Part shown: piece by piece, positions 5,048 to 12,265 of the stretch
Numbering within the stretch: the first letter of the stretch is position 1
How the letters are laid out: each line of letters begins with the position of its first letter
Assembly: GCA_016302545.1 (NCBI GenBank)
Contig: JAEDNK010000041.1
Span: 1-12,966, forward strand
From: Bacillota bacterium
Lineage (GTDB): Bacteria; Bacillota; Clostridia; Peptostreptococcales; Anaerovoracaceae
Length of the DNA: 12,966 nt
Reading direction: 5' to 3'
Position numbers and translations under genes: made by a program
Notes under the pieces: model-generated
The model's database searches: none
Seen by the model: only the letters and a program-made list of their open reading frames with translations
What the model was told of the DNA's origin: nothing

Positions 5048-6589
5048 ATGGCAGTAATTATTAATGGACGCGACCTTACGGTTGAACAGGTTATTGCGGT
5101 ATGTCGTCATCACGAGAAGGTTGAGATTGCTCCTGAAGCAGTTGAAGCCGTAAAAAAAGCGAGAGCTTACGTAGAACAGAAGGTTGCAGATAAGGCTGTA
5201 GTGTACGGTCTTACCACAGGCTTCGGAAAGTTTGCAAACGTTTCGATTTCTACCGAGGAAACAGCACAACTGCAGAAAAACCTCATCATGTCACACACTT
5301 GCGCTCTGGGCAAGCCGTACGAGCAGAAGTATGTAAGGGCAGCAATGCTCCTCAGAGCAAACTCATTATCGAGAGGAAATTCAGGTATCAGGCTTGAAAC
5401 ACTGCAGACCCTCGTTGATATGCTTAACAAAGGAATTCATCCGATTGTACCTGAAAAAGGCTCAGTTGGCGCATCCGGCGACTTAGCACCACTTTCATGT
5501 ATTGCATTAGGACTTATCGGAATGGGTAAGGTTGAGTATAAGGGCGAAATCATCGACGCAAAGGATGCCTTTGATGCAGCAGGACTTAAGCCTGTAGAGC
5601 TGGCATCAAAAGAAGGTCTGGCACTTAACAACGGAACACAGATGCTTACGGCAGTTGGTCTTAACACATTGTATGATGCAATGAACCTGATGAAGATTGC
5701 TGACATTGCAGGTGCAATGACAGGCGAAGCGCTTTACGCTATCGCTAAAGCATACGACCCTAAGACTCACGAATTAAGAGGACATCAGGGACAGATGGAT
5801 GTGGCAGAAAACATGAGAAACCTCCTTGCAGGTTCTAAGAATGCACTGCCGCTGCACCCTACAAAGGTACAGGACCCGTATTCACAGAGATGTCTGCCGC
5901 AGATTCACGGTGCTTCAAGAGACGCTATCAATTATGTATATGAAGCAGTTTCGAGAGAAATCAACGCTGTAACAGACAACCCTATCGTATTCCCTGACCA
6001 CGACGAAGTAATTTCAGGCGGAAACTTCCACGGACAGCCGATGGCACTTGCCTTCGATTTCCTGAAGATAGCAATTTCCGAGCTTGCAAACGTATCCGAG
6101 AGAAGACAGGAAAGACTGGTTAACCCTGCCCTTTCAGAAGGACTTCCTGCTTTCCTCGTTAAGAATGGCGGATTAAACTCCGGTTACATGATTGCTCAGT
6201 ACGCATCAGCATCAATGGTATCCGAGAACAAGGTTTATGACCACCCTGCTTGTGTTGACTCAATTCCTACATCAGCTAACCAGGAAGACCACGTATCCAT
6301 GGGATCAACCTCTGCAAGAACAGCTGCAATGGTACTTGACAACGCGCAGAAGGTTATCGGAATCGAGCTTTCCACAGCAGCTCAGGCAATCTGGCTCCGT
6401 CAGGAAATGGGCGAGCACGGAATCGACAATCTGGCTCCGGCTACAAGAGCAGCCTACGATTTCATCCGCGAGACAATTCCGCCTGTAGAAGAAGACATCA
6501 TCATGCACGATCAGCTGCAGAAGTTCGATGATATGGTTAAGGACAACTCGATTCTCGAAGCAGTAGAAAAAGTAGTAAAATTAAAATAA
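5048..6589 (+). CDS. hutH: Histidine ammonia-lyase (histidase)
   Basis: First step of histidine breakdown: removal of ammonia from L-histidine to give urocanate, in the cytoplasm as a homotetramer. At 513 residues it has the normal family length. The GSVGASGDLAPLS signature is present, with Ala142-Ser143-Gly144 numbered as in the Pseudomonas putida enzyme; these residues cyclise into the MIO electrophile. Other active-site residues line up: Tyr53 (YGLTTGFG), His83 (MSHTCALG), Asn195 (NNGTQ), Tyr278 and Arg281 (QDPYSQR), and Glu413 (NQEDH), so the protein should be active. Start choice is supported by GGAGAG 6-7 bases before the ATG. It is the first gene of the cluster, and hutU follows after 15 bases. 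Arg codons are largely AGA, which together with its downstream neighbour suggests high expression. Aromatic ammonia-lyases share the fold, but hutU/hutI context and the His83 region favour histidase. Confidence 0.97.
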   Translation: MAVIINGRDLTVEQVIAVCRHHEKVEIAPEAVEAVKKARAYVEQKVADKAVVYGLTTGFGKFANVSISTEETAQLQKNLIMSHTCALGKPYEQKYVRAAMLLRANSLSRGNSGIRLETLQTLVDMLNKGIHPIVPEKGSVGASGDLAPLSCIALGLIGMGKVEYKGEIIDAKDAFDAAGLKPVELASKEGLALNNGTQMLTAVGLNTLYDAMNLMKIADIAGAMTGEALYAIAKAYDPKTHELRGHQGQMDVAENMRNLLAGSKNALPLHPTKVQDPYSQRCLPQIHGASRDAINYVYEAVSREINAVTDNPIVFPDHDEVISGGNFHGQPMALAFDFLKIAISELANVSERRQERLVNPALSEGLPAFLVKNGGLNSGYMIAQYASASMVSENKVYDHPACVDSIPTSANQEDHVSMGSTSARTAAMVLDNAQKVIGIELSTAAQAIWLRQEMGEHGIDNLAPATRAAYDFIRETIPPVEEDIIMHDQLQKFDDMVKDNSILEAVEKVVKLK

Positions 6590-6604
6590 GGAGGCACGTT
6601 TACA

Positions 6605-8629
6605 ATGCTGGACAACAACACCATTAAAGGGGCAATGACCATTCAGCTGGGAGCTGAATATCCCGATTACCCTAAATTTGAAGAAGATAAGAGAAGAGCA
6701 CCGGACAGAGGATTCAGACTTACCAAGGCTCAGACTAAGATCGCTCTTAAGAACGCTTTAAGATATGTACCTGAAGAGCTCCACGAAAAGCTGGCTCCTG
6801 AGTTCATGGAAGAGCTTACAACCCGCGGCAGAATATATGCTTACAGATACAGACCTGAAGGCAGAATCTACGGTAAGCCGATTAACGAATACAAAGGCAA
6901 ATGCCTGGCAGGTAAGGCTTTCCAGGTAATGATGGATAACAACCTTGACTTCGAGGTTGCCCTTTACCCATACGAACTGGTTACATACGGCGAAACAGGA
7001 CAGGTTTGCCAGAACTGGCTTCAGTACAGACTTATCAAGAAATATCTCGAAGAGCTTACAGAAGACCAGACTCTTGTAGTGGAATCAGGACATCCTCTTG
7101 GCTTATTCCCTTCCAAGCCGACAGCACCGAGAGTAATCATTACAAACTCCATGATGATCGGTATGTACGACAACCTCGACGACTGGGAAATTGCTGAGGA
7201 AATGGGCGTAGCCAACTACGGACAGATGACTGCAGGCGGCTGGATGTACATAGGACCTCAGGGAATCGTTCACGGTACTTTCAATACAATCCTCAACGCA
7301 GGCAGAAAGGAACTGGGAGTTCCTGAAGACGGCGATCTGGCAGGATACACATTCGTATCATCGGGTCTCGGCGGCATGAGCGGCGCACAGCCTAAGGCTG
7401 CAAACATTGCCAACGCAGTGGGAATTTTCGCAGAGGTTGACTATTCCAGAATTGAAACAAGACATGATCAGGGATGGGTTGATGTAATTCTCGACGACCT
7501 TGACGAAATCTTCAGACTGGCATCAGAAAAGAAGGCAGCTAAGGAAAGCATCTCCATCGCTTACCACGGCAACATCGTAGACCTTCTTGAAGCTGCAGTT
7601 GCAAAGGATTTCCACATCGACCTGCTTTCCGACCAGACTTCATGCCACAACGTTTATAACGGTGGATACTGCCCTGTAGGAATGACCTTCGAAGAAAGAA
7701 CAGAGCTTCTTCACGAAGACAGAGATCTCTTCTGCAAGAAGGTAGACGAGACACTTCACAGACATTATCACGCAATCAAGGCGTTAACCGCTAAGGGAAC
7801 GTACTTCTTTGACTACGGCAACTCCTTCATGAAGGCTATGTATGACGCAGGCATCAAGGAGATTTCCAAGAACGGATACGATGATAAAGACGGATTCATC
7901 TGGCCTTCATACGTTGAAGACATCATGGGACCTGTACTCTTTGACTACGGATACGGTCCGTTCAGATGGGTATGCTTATCAGGAAAACCTGAAGACCTTG
8001 ACGCTACTGACCAGGCTGCTATGGACTGCATCGACCCTAACAGAAGAGCTCAGGACAGAGATAACTGGGTATGGATCAGAGACGCCAAGAAGAACAAGCT
8101 GGTAGTAGGAACTCAGGCAAGAATCCTTTATCAGGATGCAGAGGGCAGAACAAGAATCGCTCTTAAGTTCAACGAAATGGTAAGAGAAGGCAAGATCGGT
8201 CCTGTAATGATGGGCCGTGACCACCACGATGTATCCGGTACAGACTCACCGTTCAGAGAAACCTCCAACATCAAGGACGGTTCCAATGTAATGGCTGACA
8301 TGGCTGTTCAGTGCTTCGCCGGAAACGCAGCAAGAGGAATGTCCCTCTGCGCACTCCACAACGGCGGCGGCGTAGGTATCGGTAAATCCATCAACGGCGG
8401 CTTCGGACTCCTTCTTGACGGCAGCGAAAGAACCGATGAAATAATCAAGTCTGCAATGATGTGGGACGTAATGGGCGGCGTTGCCAGAAGAAACTGGGCA
8501 AGAAACGAAAACGCTCTTTCAACTTCTGTTGAGTACAACAAGAACTATGCAGGAAAAGGTCACATCACCATTCCGTTCATCGCATCAGATGACTTAGTTG
8601 ACAAGACAGTAGATAAATTCGTAAAATAG
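6605..8629 (+). CDS. hutU: Urocanate hydratase (urocanase), long form
   Basis: Second step: hydration of urocanate to 4-imidazolone-5-propionate with a tightly bound NAD+ acting as electrophile. The NAD+-binding glycine motif SSGLGGMSGAQPKAANIAN is at residues 252-270. Conserved blocks follow at SDQTSCHNVYNGGY (342-355), GRDHHDVSGTDSPFRETSN (537-555) and LHNGGGVGIGKSINGGFG (584-601). The length of 674 exceeds the roughly 550-residue form of P. putida and B. subtilis and matches the long form also found in animals. In the short form an ARICW segment carries a Cys (Cys410 in P. putida) near the active site; the aligned segment here is QARIL (504-508), with no Cys, as I recall for other long forms. 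Start at 6605 is set by AAGGAGG beginning at the hutH stop. It is tightly linked to hutH, with AGA used for nearly all Arg. Confidence 0.97.
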   Translation: MLDNNTIKGAMTIQLGAEYPDYPKFEEDKRRAPDRGFRLTKAQTKIALKNALRYVPEELHEKLAPEFMEELTTRGRIYAYRYRPEGRIYGKPINEYKGKCLAGKAFQVMMDNNLDFEVALYPYELVTYGETGQVCQNWLQYRLIKKYLEELTEDQTLVVESGHPLGLFPSKPTAPRVIITNSMMIGMYDNLDDWEIAEEMGVANYGQMTAGGWMYIGPQGIVHGTFNTILNAGRKELGVPEDGDLAGYTFVSSGLGGMSGAQPKAANIANAVGIFAEVDYSRIETRHDQGWVDVILDDLDEIFRLASEKKAAKESISIAYHGNIVDLLEAAVAKDFHIDLLSDQTSCHNVYNGGYCPVGMTFEERTELLHEDRDLFCKKVDETLHRHYHAIKALTAKGTYFFDYGNSFMKAMYDAGIKEISKNGYDDKDGFIWPSYVEDIMGPVLFDYGYGPFRWVCLSGKPEDLDATDQAAMDCIDPNRRAQDRDNWVWIRDAKKNKLVVGTQARILYQDAEGRTRIALKFNEMVREGKIGPVMMGRDHHDVSGTDSPFRETSNIKDGSNVMADMAVQCFAGNAARGMSLCALHNGGGVGIGKSINGGFGLLLDGSERTDEIIKSAMMWDVMGGVARRNWARNENALSTSVEYNKNYAGKGHITIPFIASDDLVDKTVDKFVK

Positions 8630-8643
8630 TATGAAATAAAGGC

Positions 8644-8676
8644 ACAGGCTGCTGACCGAAAGAGGCGGCAGCCTGT
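8644..8676 (+). terminator. Intercistronic hairpin between hutU and hutI (partial terminator or RNA stabiliser)
   Basis: ACAGGCTGC (8644-8652) pairs perfectly with GCAGCCTGT (8668-8676); inner pairs TG and CC/GG around a single bulged A extend the stem to a GAAAGA loop. The 3' flank is TAATTTTAAAA, a poor T-tract, so termination is probably incomplete. It lies 15 bases after the hutU stop and 26 bases before hutI. Likely roles are to lower transcription into hutI and the downstream genes or to protect the 3' end of the hutH-hutU message. Confidence 0.6.
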
Positions 8677-8701
8677 AATTTTAAAAGAGGAAAAGTAGAA
8701 A

Positions 8702-9940
8702 ATGGCGACTTTACTTGTAAAAAATATAGGAACCCTGCAGACTCCCGTAGGAAGCTATGCTCACAAGGGAAAAGAGCAGGGCGAAAACCTCAAACTGCAC
8801 AATGCAGCCATTCTGGCGGAGGACGGCATAATCAAGGCCATTACCTCCGACGGCCAGCTGCCTTGCAGGGAAGAGGAAGTGGATTCTGTTATCGACGCAG
8901 AGGGCAATCTGTTAACACCGGGACTTGTGGAAGGACATACACACATGATCTTCGGCGGCTACAGACAGAATGAAATTCCGCTTAAGTTAAAGGGAGCGGG
9001 CTATCTTGATATTCTGAGAGCAGGCGGTGGCATTATGGACACCGTAAGGAAGACCAGAGAGGCCACCGCAGAGGAGCTTTACGAAAAGACAGAAGGTTTC
9101 CTCGACGAGATGATGAGCCTTGGGGTAACCACCTGTGAGGCCAAGAGCGGATACGGAATCGACCTTGAAACAGAGGTAAAAATGCTGGAGGTGCTTAAGA
9201 AGCTCAACGAGGAACACCCGATGGACATCGTTTCCACCTTCATGCCGGCTCATGTGGTAGAAGAGCAGTGGAAGGGCAGAGAAGCCGAATTCATCAAGCT
9301 ATGCTGCGAGGAGTGGATGCCTTATGTAAAGGAAAGAGATCTGGCAGAGTTTATAGATATCTTCACAGAGGATTCTGTATTCAACGCAGAGGAAAGCAAA
9401 ATCTATCTGGAAAGAGCGAGAGAGCTGGGCTACGGCCTTAAAATTCACGCAGATGAAATCGAAGCCATAGGAGGCTCGGTGCTGGCAGGCGAAATGAAAG
9501 CGAAATCGGCGGAGCACCTTATTGTAATAGATGACGCAGGCATGGCATCCCTGGCAAAGGGCGGCACAGTAGCAATGCTGCTTCCGGGCACATCCTTCTA
9601 CCTTGGAGCCACCTTCGCACCGGCAAGGAGAATGATAGACGAGTTCGGCGTGCCTGTAGCTATGGCATCGGACTTCAACCCGGGCTCATGTCCGTCCCTC
9701 AACCTGCAGTTCGTAATGAATCTGGGATATCTTAAGTACAGGATGACGCCGGAGGAAATCCTTACGGCGGTTACTATCAATCCGGCAGCGGGAATTAACA
9801 GAGAAAAGACAGTTGGGACTCTGGAAGTGGGCAAGCAGGCCGATATGGTTATCTGGAATGCACCGAACATGGAAATGCTCTGCTATCGCTTCGGCTCCAA
9901 TCTCGCTTTACAGACAATAAAGAAAGGAATTTTAGTGTAA
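8702..9940 (+). CDS. hutI: Imidazolonepropionase
   Basis: Third step: hydrolytic ring opening of 4-imidazolone-5-propionate to N-formimino-L-glutamate. It is a 412-residue metal-dependent amidohydrolase of normal family length. Metal ligands are visible in the expected order: His79 and His81 (TPGLVEGHTH), His249 (IHADE), and Asp324 (ASDFNPGSC). Supporting motifs are the GYRQNE stretch after HTH, AKSGYG (147-152), Glu252 and His272 (AEHL), and GTSFYLG (296-302). The ATG follows an AGAGG Shine-Dalgarno about 11 bases upstream. It sits 72 bases behind hutU across a strong hairpin and only one base ahead of the cyclodeaminase gene, so hutI and that gene are very probably translated from one message. 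No residue is missing, so the enzyme looks functional. Confidence 0.96.
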   Translation: MATLLVKNIGTLQTPVGSYAHKGKEQGENLKLHNAAILAEDGIIKAITSDGQLPCREEEVDSVIDAEGNLLTPGLVEGHTHMIFGGYRQNEIPLKLKGAGYLDILRAGGGIMDTVRKTREATAEELYEKTEGFLDEMMSLGVTTCEAKSGYGIDLETEVKMLEVLKKLNEEHPMDIVSTFMPAHVVEEQWKGREAEFIKLCCEEWMPYVKERDLAEFIDIFTEDSVFNAEESKIYLERARELGYGLKIHADEIEAIGGSVLAGEMKAKSAEHLIVIDDAGMASLAKGGTVAMLLPGTSFYLGATFAPARRMIDEFGVPVAMASDFNPGSCPSLNLQFVMNLGYLKYRMTPEEILTAVTINPAAGINREKTVGTLEVGKQADMVIWNAPNMEMLCYRFGSNLALQTIKKGILV

Positions 9941-9941
9941 T

Positions 9942-10565
9942 ATGAAATTAGTAGATATGACAGTAAAGGACTATCTGGACCTTCTTAAATCAGATGCACC
10001 GGCACCGGGCGGCGGATCAGTTAGTGCATTATCAGCAGCACAGGGTGTTGGTCTTGTGGCTATGGTGGCAGACCTTACAATAGGCAAAGAAAAATATGCA
10101 GAATACGAAGAAGTCTGCAAGGCTGCCAAGGAAGGAGCTCTTAAGCTTTATGCGGAGTTTGTTGCCGGAATCGATAAGGATACAGAGGCTTTCAACAAGG
10201 TTTCCGCGGCATACAAGATGCCAAAAGATACCGATGAACAGAAAGCTGTAAGATCAGCTGCTATCAGAGAAGCCAACGTCGGCGCAACAGAAGTTCCTTT
10301 TGAAACCGTAAAGCTTTGTCTTGCAGGCCTTAAGGTCACTGAAACCATGGTAGGAAAATCAAATCCTAATGCGGCATCCGACCTTGGAGTTGCAGCACTC
10401 AACCTTATGGCAGGAATTAGAGGCGCATGGCTTAACGTTAAGATTAACCTTCCGGGAATCAAGGACGAGGCATTAAAGTCGAAGTTTGAAACAGGAGCAC
10501 AGATGGTTGATGAGGCCTATGTATTGGCAAACAGGATTTACGAAGAGGTTTTAGCTTCATTATAA
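9942..10565 (+). CDS. fchA: Formiminotetrahydrofolate cyclodeaminase / cyclohydrolase family protein
   Basis: Converts 5-formimino-THF to 5,10-methenyl-THF with release of ammonia, completing the transfer of the histidine-derived one-carbon unit to folate. The 207-residue, mostly helical protein is the normal size of the stand-alone bacterial enzyme. Diagnostic motifs are APAPGGGSVSALSAAQG (residues 19-35), DKDTEAFNKV near 98-107 and KSNPNAASDLGVAA (about 139-152). In animals this domain is fused to the formiminotransferase; here the two are separate adjacent genes. Its ATG is one base after the hutI stop, and only a weak AAAGGA site lies within the hutI end, so translational coupling is likely. 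Related proteins act only as methenyl-THF cyclohydrolase; the neighbouring ftcD makes the cyclodeaminase role more likely. The symbol is the one used for clostridial relatives. Confidence 0.9.
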   Translation: MKLVDMTVKDYLDLLKSDAPAPGGGSVSALSAAQGVGLVAMVADLTIGKEKYAEYEEVCKAAKEGALKLYAEFVAGIDKDTEAFNKVSAAYKMPKDTDEQKAVRSAAIREANVGATEVPFETVKLCLAGLKVTETMVGKSNPNAASDLGVAALNLMAGIRGAWLNVKINLPGIKDEALKSKFETGAQMVDEAYVLANRIYEEVLASL

Positions 10566-10592
10566 TAGGTAATAAATTGGAGGAAAAATAAA

Positions 10593-11489
10593 ATGGCACA
10601 GATTATCGAAAGTATCCCTAACATTTCAGAGGGAAGAAATCAGGAAGTTATAGAGGCAGTTGTAGATCAGATCAGAACTACTGCCGGCTGCACACTTTTG
10701 AATTACTCATCAGACCCTAACCACAACAGAACCGTAATTACATATATCGGCGATGCTAAGGGAGTTGAAGAGGCAAGCGTTAAGCTGGCAAAAAAGGCAG
10801 TAGAGCTTATCGACCTTAACAAACACACTGGCGAACACCCTAGAATGGGTGCAGTTGACGTAATGCCTTTTGTACCTATTAAGGACGCAACCAACGAAGA
10901 ATGTATCGAGCTTTCAAAGGTAGTGGGAAAGAGAATTGCGGAAGAAGCAGATCTTCCTGTTTTCCTCTATGAAATGTCAGCAACTAAGCCTGCAAGAAAG
11001 AATCTGGCAACCATCAGAAAGGGACAGTTCGAGGGCATGGCAGAAAAGGTAAAGGATCCTGAGTGGGAACCTGATTTCGGCGGGGCCAGAATCAACCCTA
11101 CAGGCGGAGTGGTAGCGGTAGGCGCAAGACCTCCTCTGGTAGCATATAATCTTAACCTTAACACTTCCGACGTTCAGATTGCAAAGAACATTGCCAAAAT
11201 CATCAGAGAAAAGGACGGCGGTTTAAACTGCGTTAAGGCTATGGGCTTCATGCTTGAGGACAGAAACATCGCTCAGGTTTCCATCAACATGACAGACTAC
11301 AGAGTAACACCGCTTTACAGAGTAACTGAGCTTGTAAAGGCTGAAGCAAGAAGATACGGAGTGCAGGTAACAGGCACAGAGGTTGTAGGTCTTTGCCCTA
11401 TGAAGGCTTTAATCGATTCCGCAGAGTATTATCTGCAGATTGAAGACTTTGATTTTGACGCTCAGGTATTGGAAAATTACATTTTATAG
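10593..11489 (+). CDS. ftcD: Glutamate formimidoyltransferase
   Basis: Moves the formimino group of N-formimino-L-glutamate to tetrahydrofolate, giving glutamate and 5-formimino-THF, the substrate of the cyclodeaminase encoded just upstream. At 298 residues it matches the two-subdomain formiminotransferase half of the animal bifunctional enzyme. The N-terminal signature ESIPNISEGRN is at residues 6-16, and GEHPRMGAVDVMPF (80-93) places His82 at the position of the catalytic His82 of the porcine enzyme. A strong TTGGAGGA Shine-Dalgarno in the 27-base gap supports the start. The pathway choice matters: this route yields a folate one-carbon unit instead of free formamide (HutG) or formate (HutF/HutG), which suits an anaerobe that can gain ATP from formyl-THF. 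That enzyme is not in the window. Confidence 0.96.
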   Translation: MAQIIESIPNISEGRNQEVIEAVVDQIRTTAGCTLLNYSSDPNHNRTVITYIGDAKGVEEASVKLAKKAVELIDLNKHTGEHPRMGAVDVMPFVPIKDATNEECIELSKVVGKRIAEEADLPVFLYEMSATKPARKNLATIRKGQFEGMAEKVKDPEWEPDFGGARINPTGGVVAVGARPPLVAYNLNLNTSDVQIAKNIAKIIREKDGGLNCVKAMGFMLEDRNIAQVSINMTDYRVTPLYRVTELVKAEARRYGVQVTGTEVVGLCPMKALIDSAEYYLQIEDFDFDAQVLENYIL

Positions 11490-11497
11490 TGTATAAT
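11469..11497 (+). promoter_or_regulatory. Promoter for the gntR-type gene, overlapping the end of ftcD
   Basis: A -35 box TTGGAA (11469-11474), an exact 17-base spacer and a perfect TATAAT (11492-11497) straddle the ftcD stop codon. The start point would be near 11504, leaving a leader of about 50 bases. The -10 box is part of an AT-rich dyad TTATA-GTG-TATAA (11484-11496), a possible self-regulatory site. The regulator could therefore be expressed independently of the hut operon. Confidence 0.6.
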
Positions 11498-11555
11498 AAG
11501 GGTAAACTAGCCCTGCACATCAGGCAGATAAAGATTTTTTTCAGGAGTGATATAA

Positions 11556-12224
11556 ATGTCTACTAACAGCAAGAACTTTTCTAATTCCTTTTCACTTACG
11601 GATGAAATAGCAGATGTAGTAAGAGAAAGGATATTAAAGGGAGAGTATGAGATAGGAGAAAAAATCAAGGAAAACCAGATAGCCAGCGAGCTTAAGGTAA
11701 GCCGCACACCTATCAGGGAGGCATTTAAGCTTTTGGAAAACGAAGGCCTTATAGACTATATTCCTAACAGAGGATGCTTCGCAAAGGGCTTTACTAAACA
11801 GGATGTGGACGATATATACGCCGTAAGAGAAGCGCTCGAGGAGCTTGCCGTAAGATGGGCTGTAGAGAGAATAACGCCGGAGGAAATAACTGCTCTGGAA
11901 GAGCAGGTGGATCTCATGGAGTTCTATTCAAGGAAAAAAGATAGAAAGAAGGTGCTGGAGCTCAATGCAACCTTCCACGACGTTATTTATGCTGCGGCAA
12001 GAAGCCGGTTCCTGGCACAGGTGCTCAGGTCCTATAAGGAGTACATAGAAAAGACCAGAAAATCGATTTTTTATGAACAGTCATACCTGGAAAGCATTCT
12101 GAGAGAGCACAGAGCCATATTTGAAGCCATCAGTGAAAGAGATGCGGAGAAAGCTGTAGAGGCTATCGCAAAGCACCTGGAGGCTTCTCAGGACAGGGCA
12201 GAAGCTGTATGGAATTTAAAATAG
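11556..12224 (+). CDS. GntR-family transcriptional regulator, FadR/FCD subfamily
   Basis: A 222-residue DNA-binding regulator. The winged helix-turn-helix spans about residues 14-80, with the GntR signature KIKENQIASELKVSRTPIREAFKLLENEGLI (36-66). The C-terminal all-helical FCD ligand domain follows. Its metal-site positions can be read as Asn137 (NATFH, where Asp or Asn is usual), His141, His185 (REHRAIF) and His207 (AKHLEA), so a divalent-metal-assisted carboxylate ligand is plausible. It lies directly behind the hut genes with its own promoter, making it the natural candidate regulator; urocanate or formiminoglutamate would be reasonable effectors (inference). It is not HutC, which belongs to the HutC/UTRA branch, nor the RNA-binding HutP. 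AGGAG lies 8 bases before the ATG. It could instead regulate another locus. Confidence 0.92.
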   Translation: MSTNSKNFSNSFSLTDEIADVVRERILKGEYEIGEKIKENQIASELKVSRTPIREAFKLLENEGLIDYIPNRGCFAKGFTKQDVDDIYAVREALEELAVRWAVERITPEEITALEEQVDLMEFYSRKKDRKKVLELNATFHDVIYAAARSRFLAQVLRSYKEYIEKTRKSIFYEQSYLESILREHRAIFEAISERDAEKAVEAIAKHLEASQDRAEAVWNLK

Positions 12225-12265
12225 ACTATAAATATTAAATCAAGGTGTTTGGAGATAAATATATA

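Noticed and set aside
11510..11541. Intrinsic terminator after ftcD (small stem then seven T)
   Set aside because: The stem is 5 bp with a bulge and is separated from the T-run by 9 bases, so it is weak; it also lies downstream of the gntR promoter.
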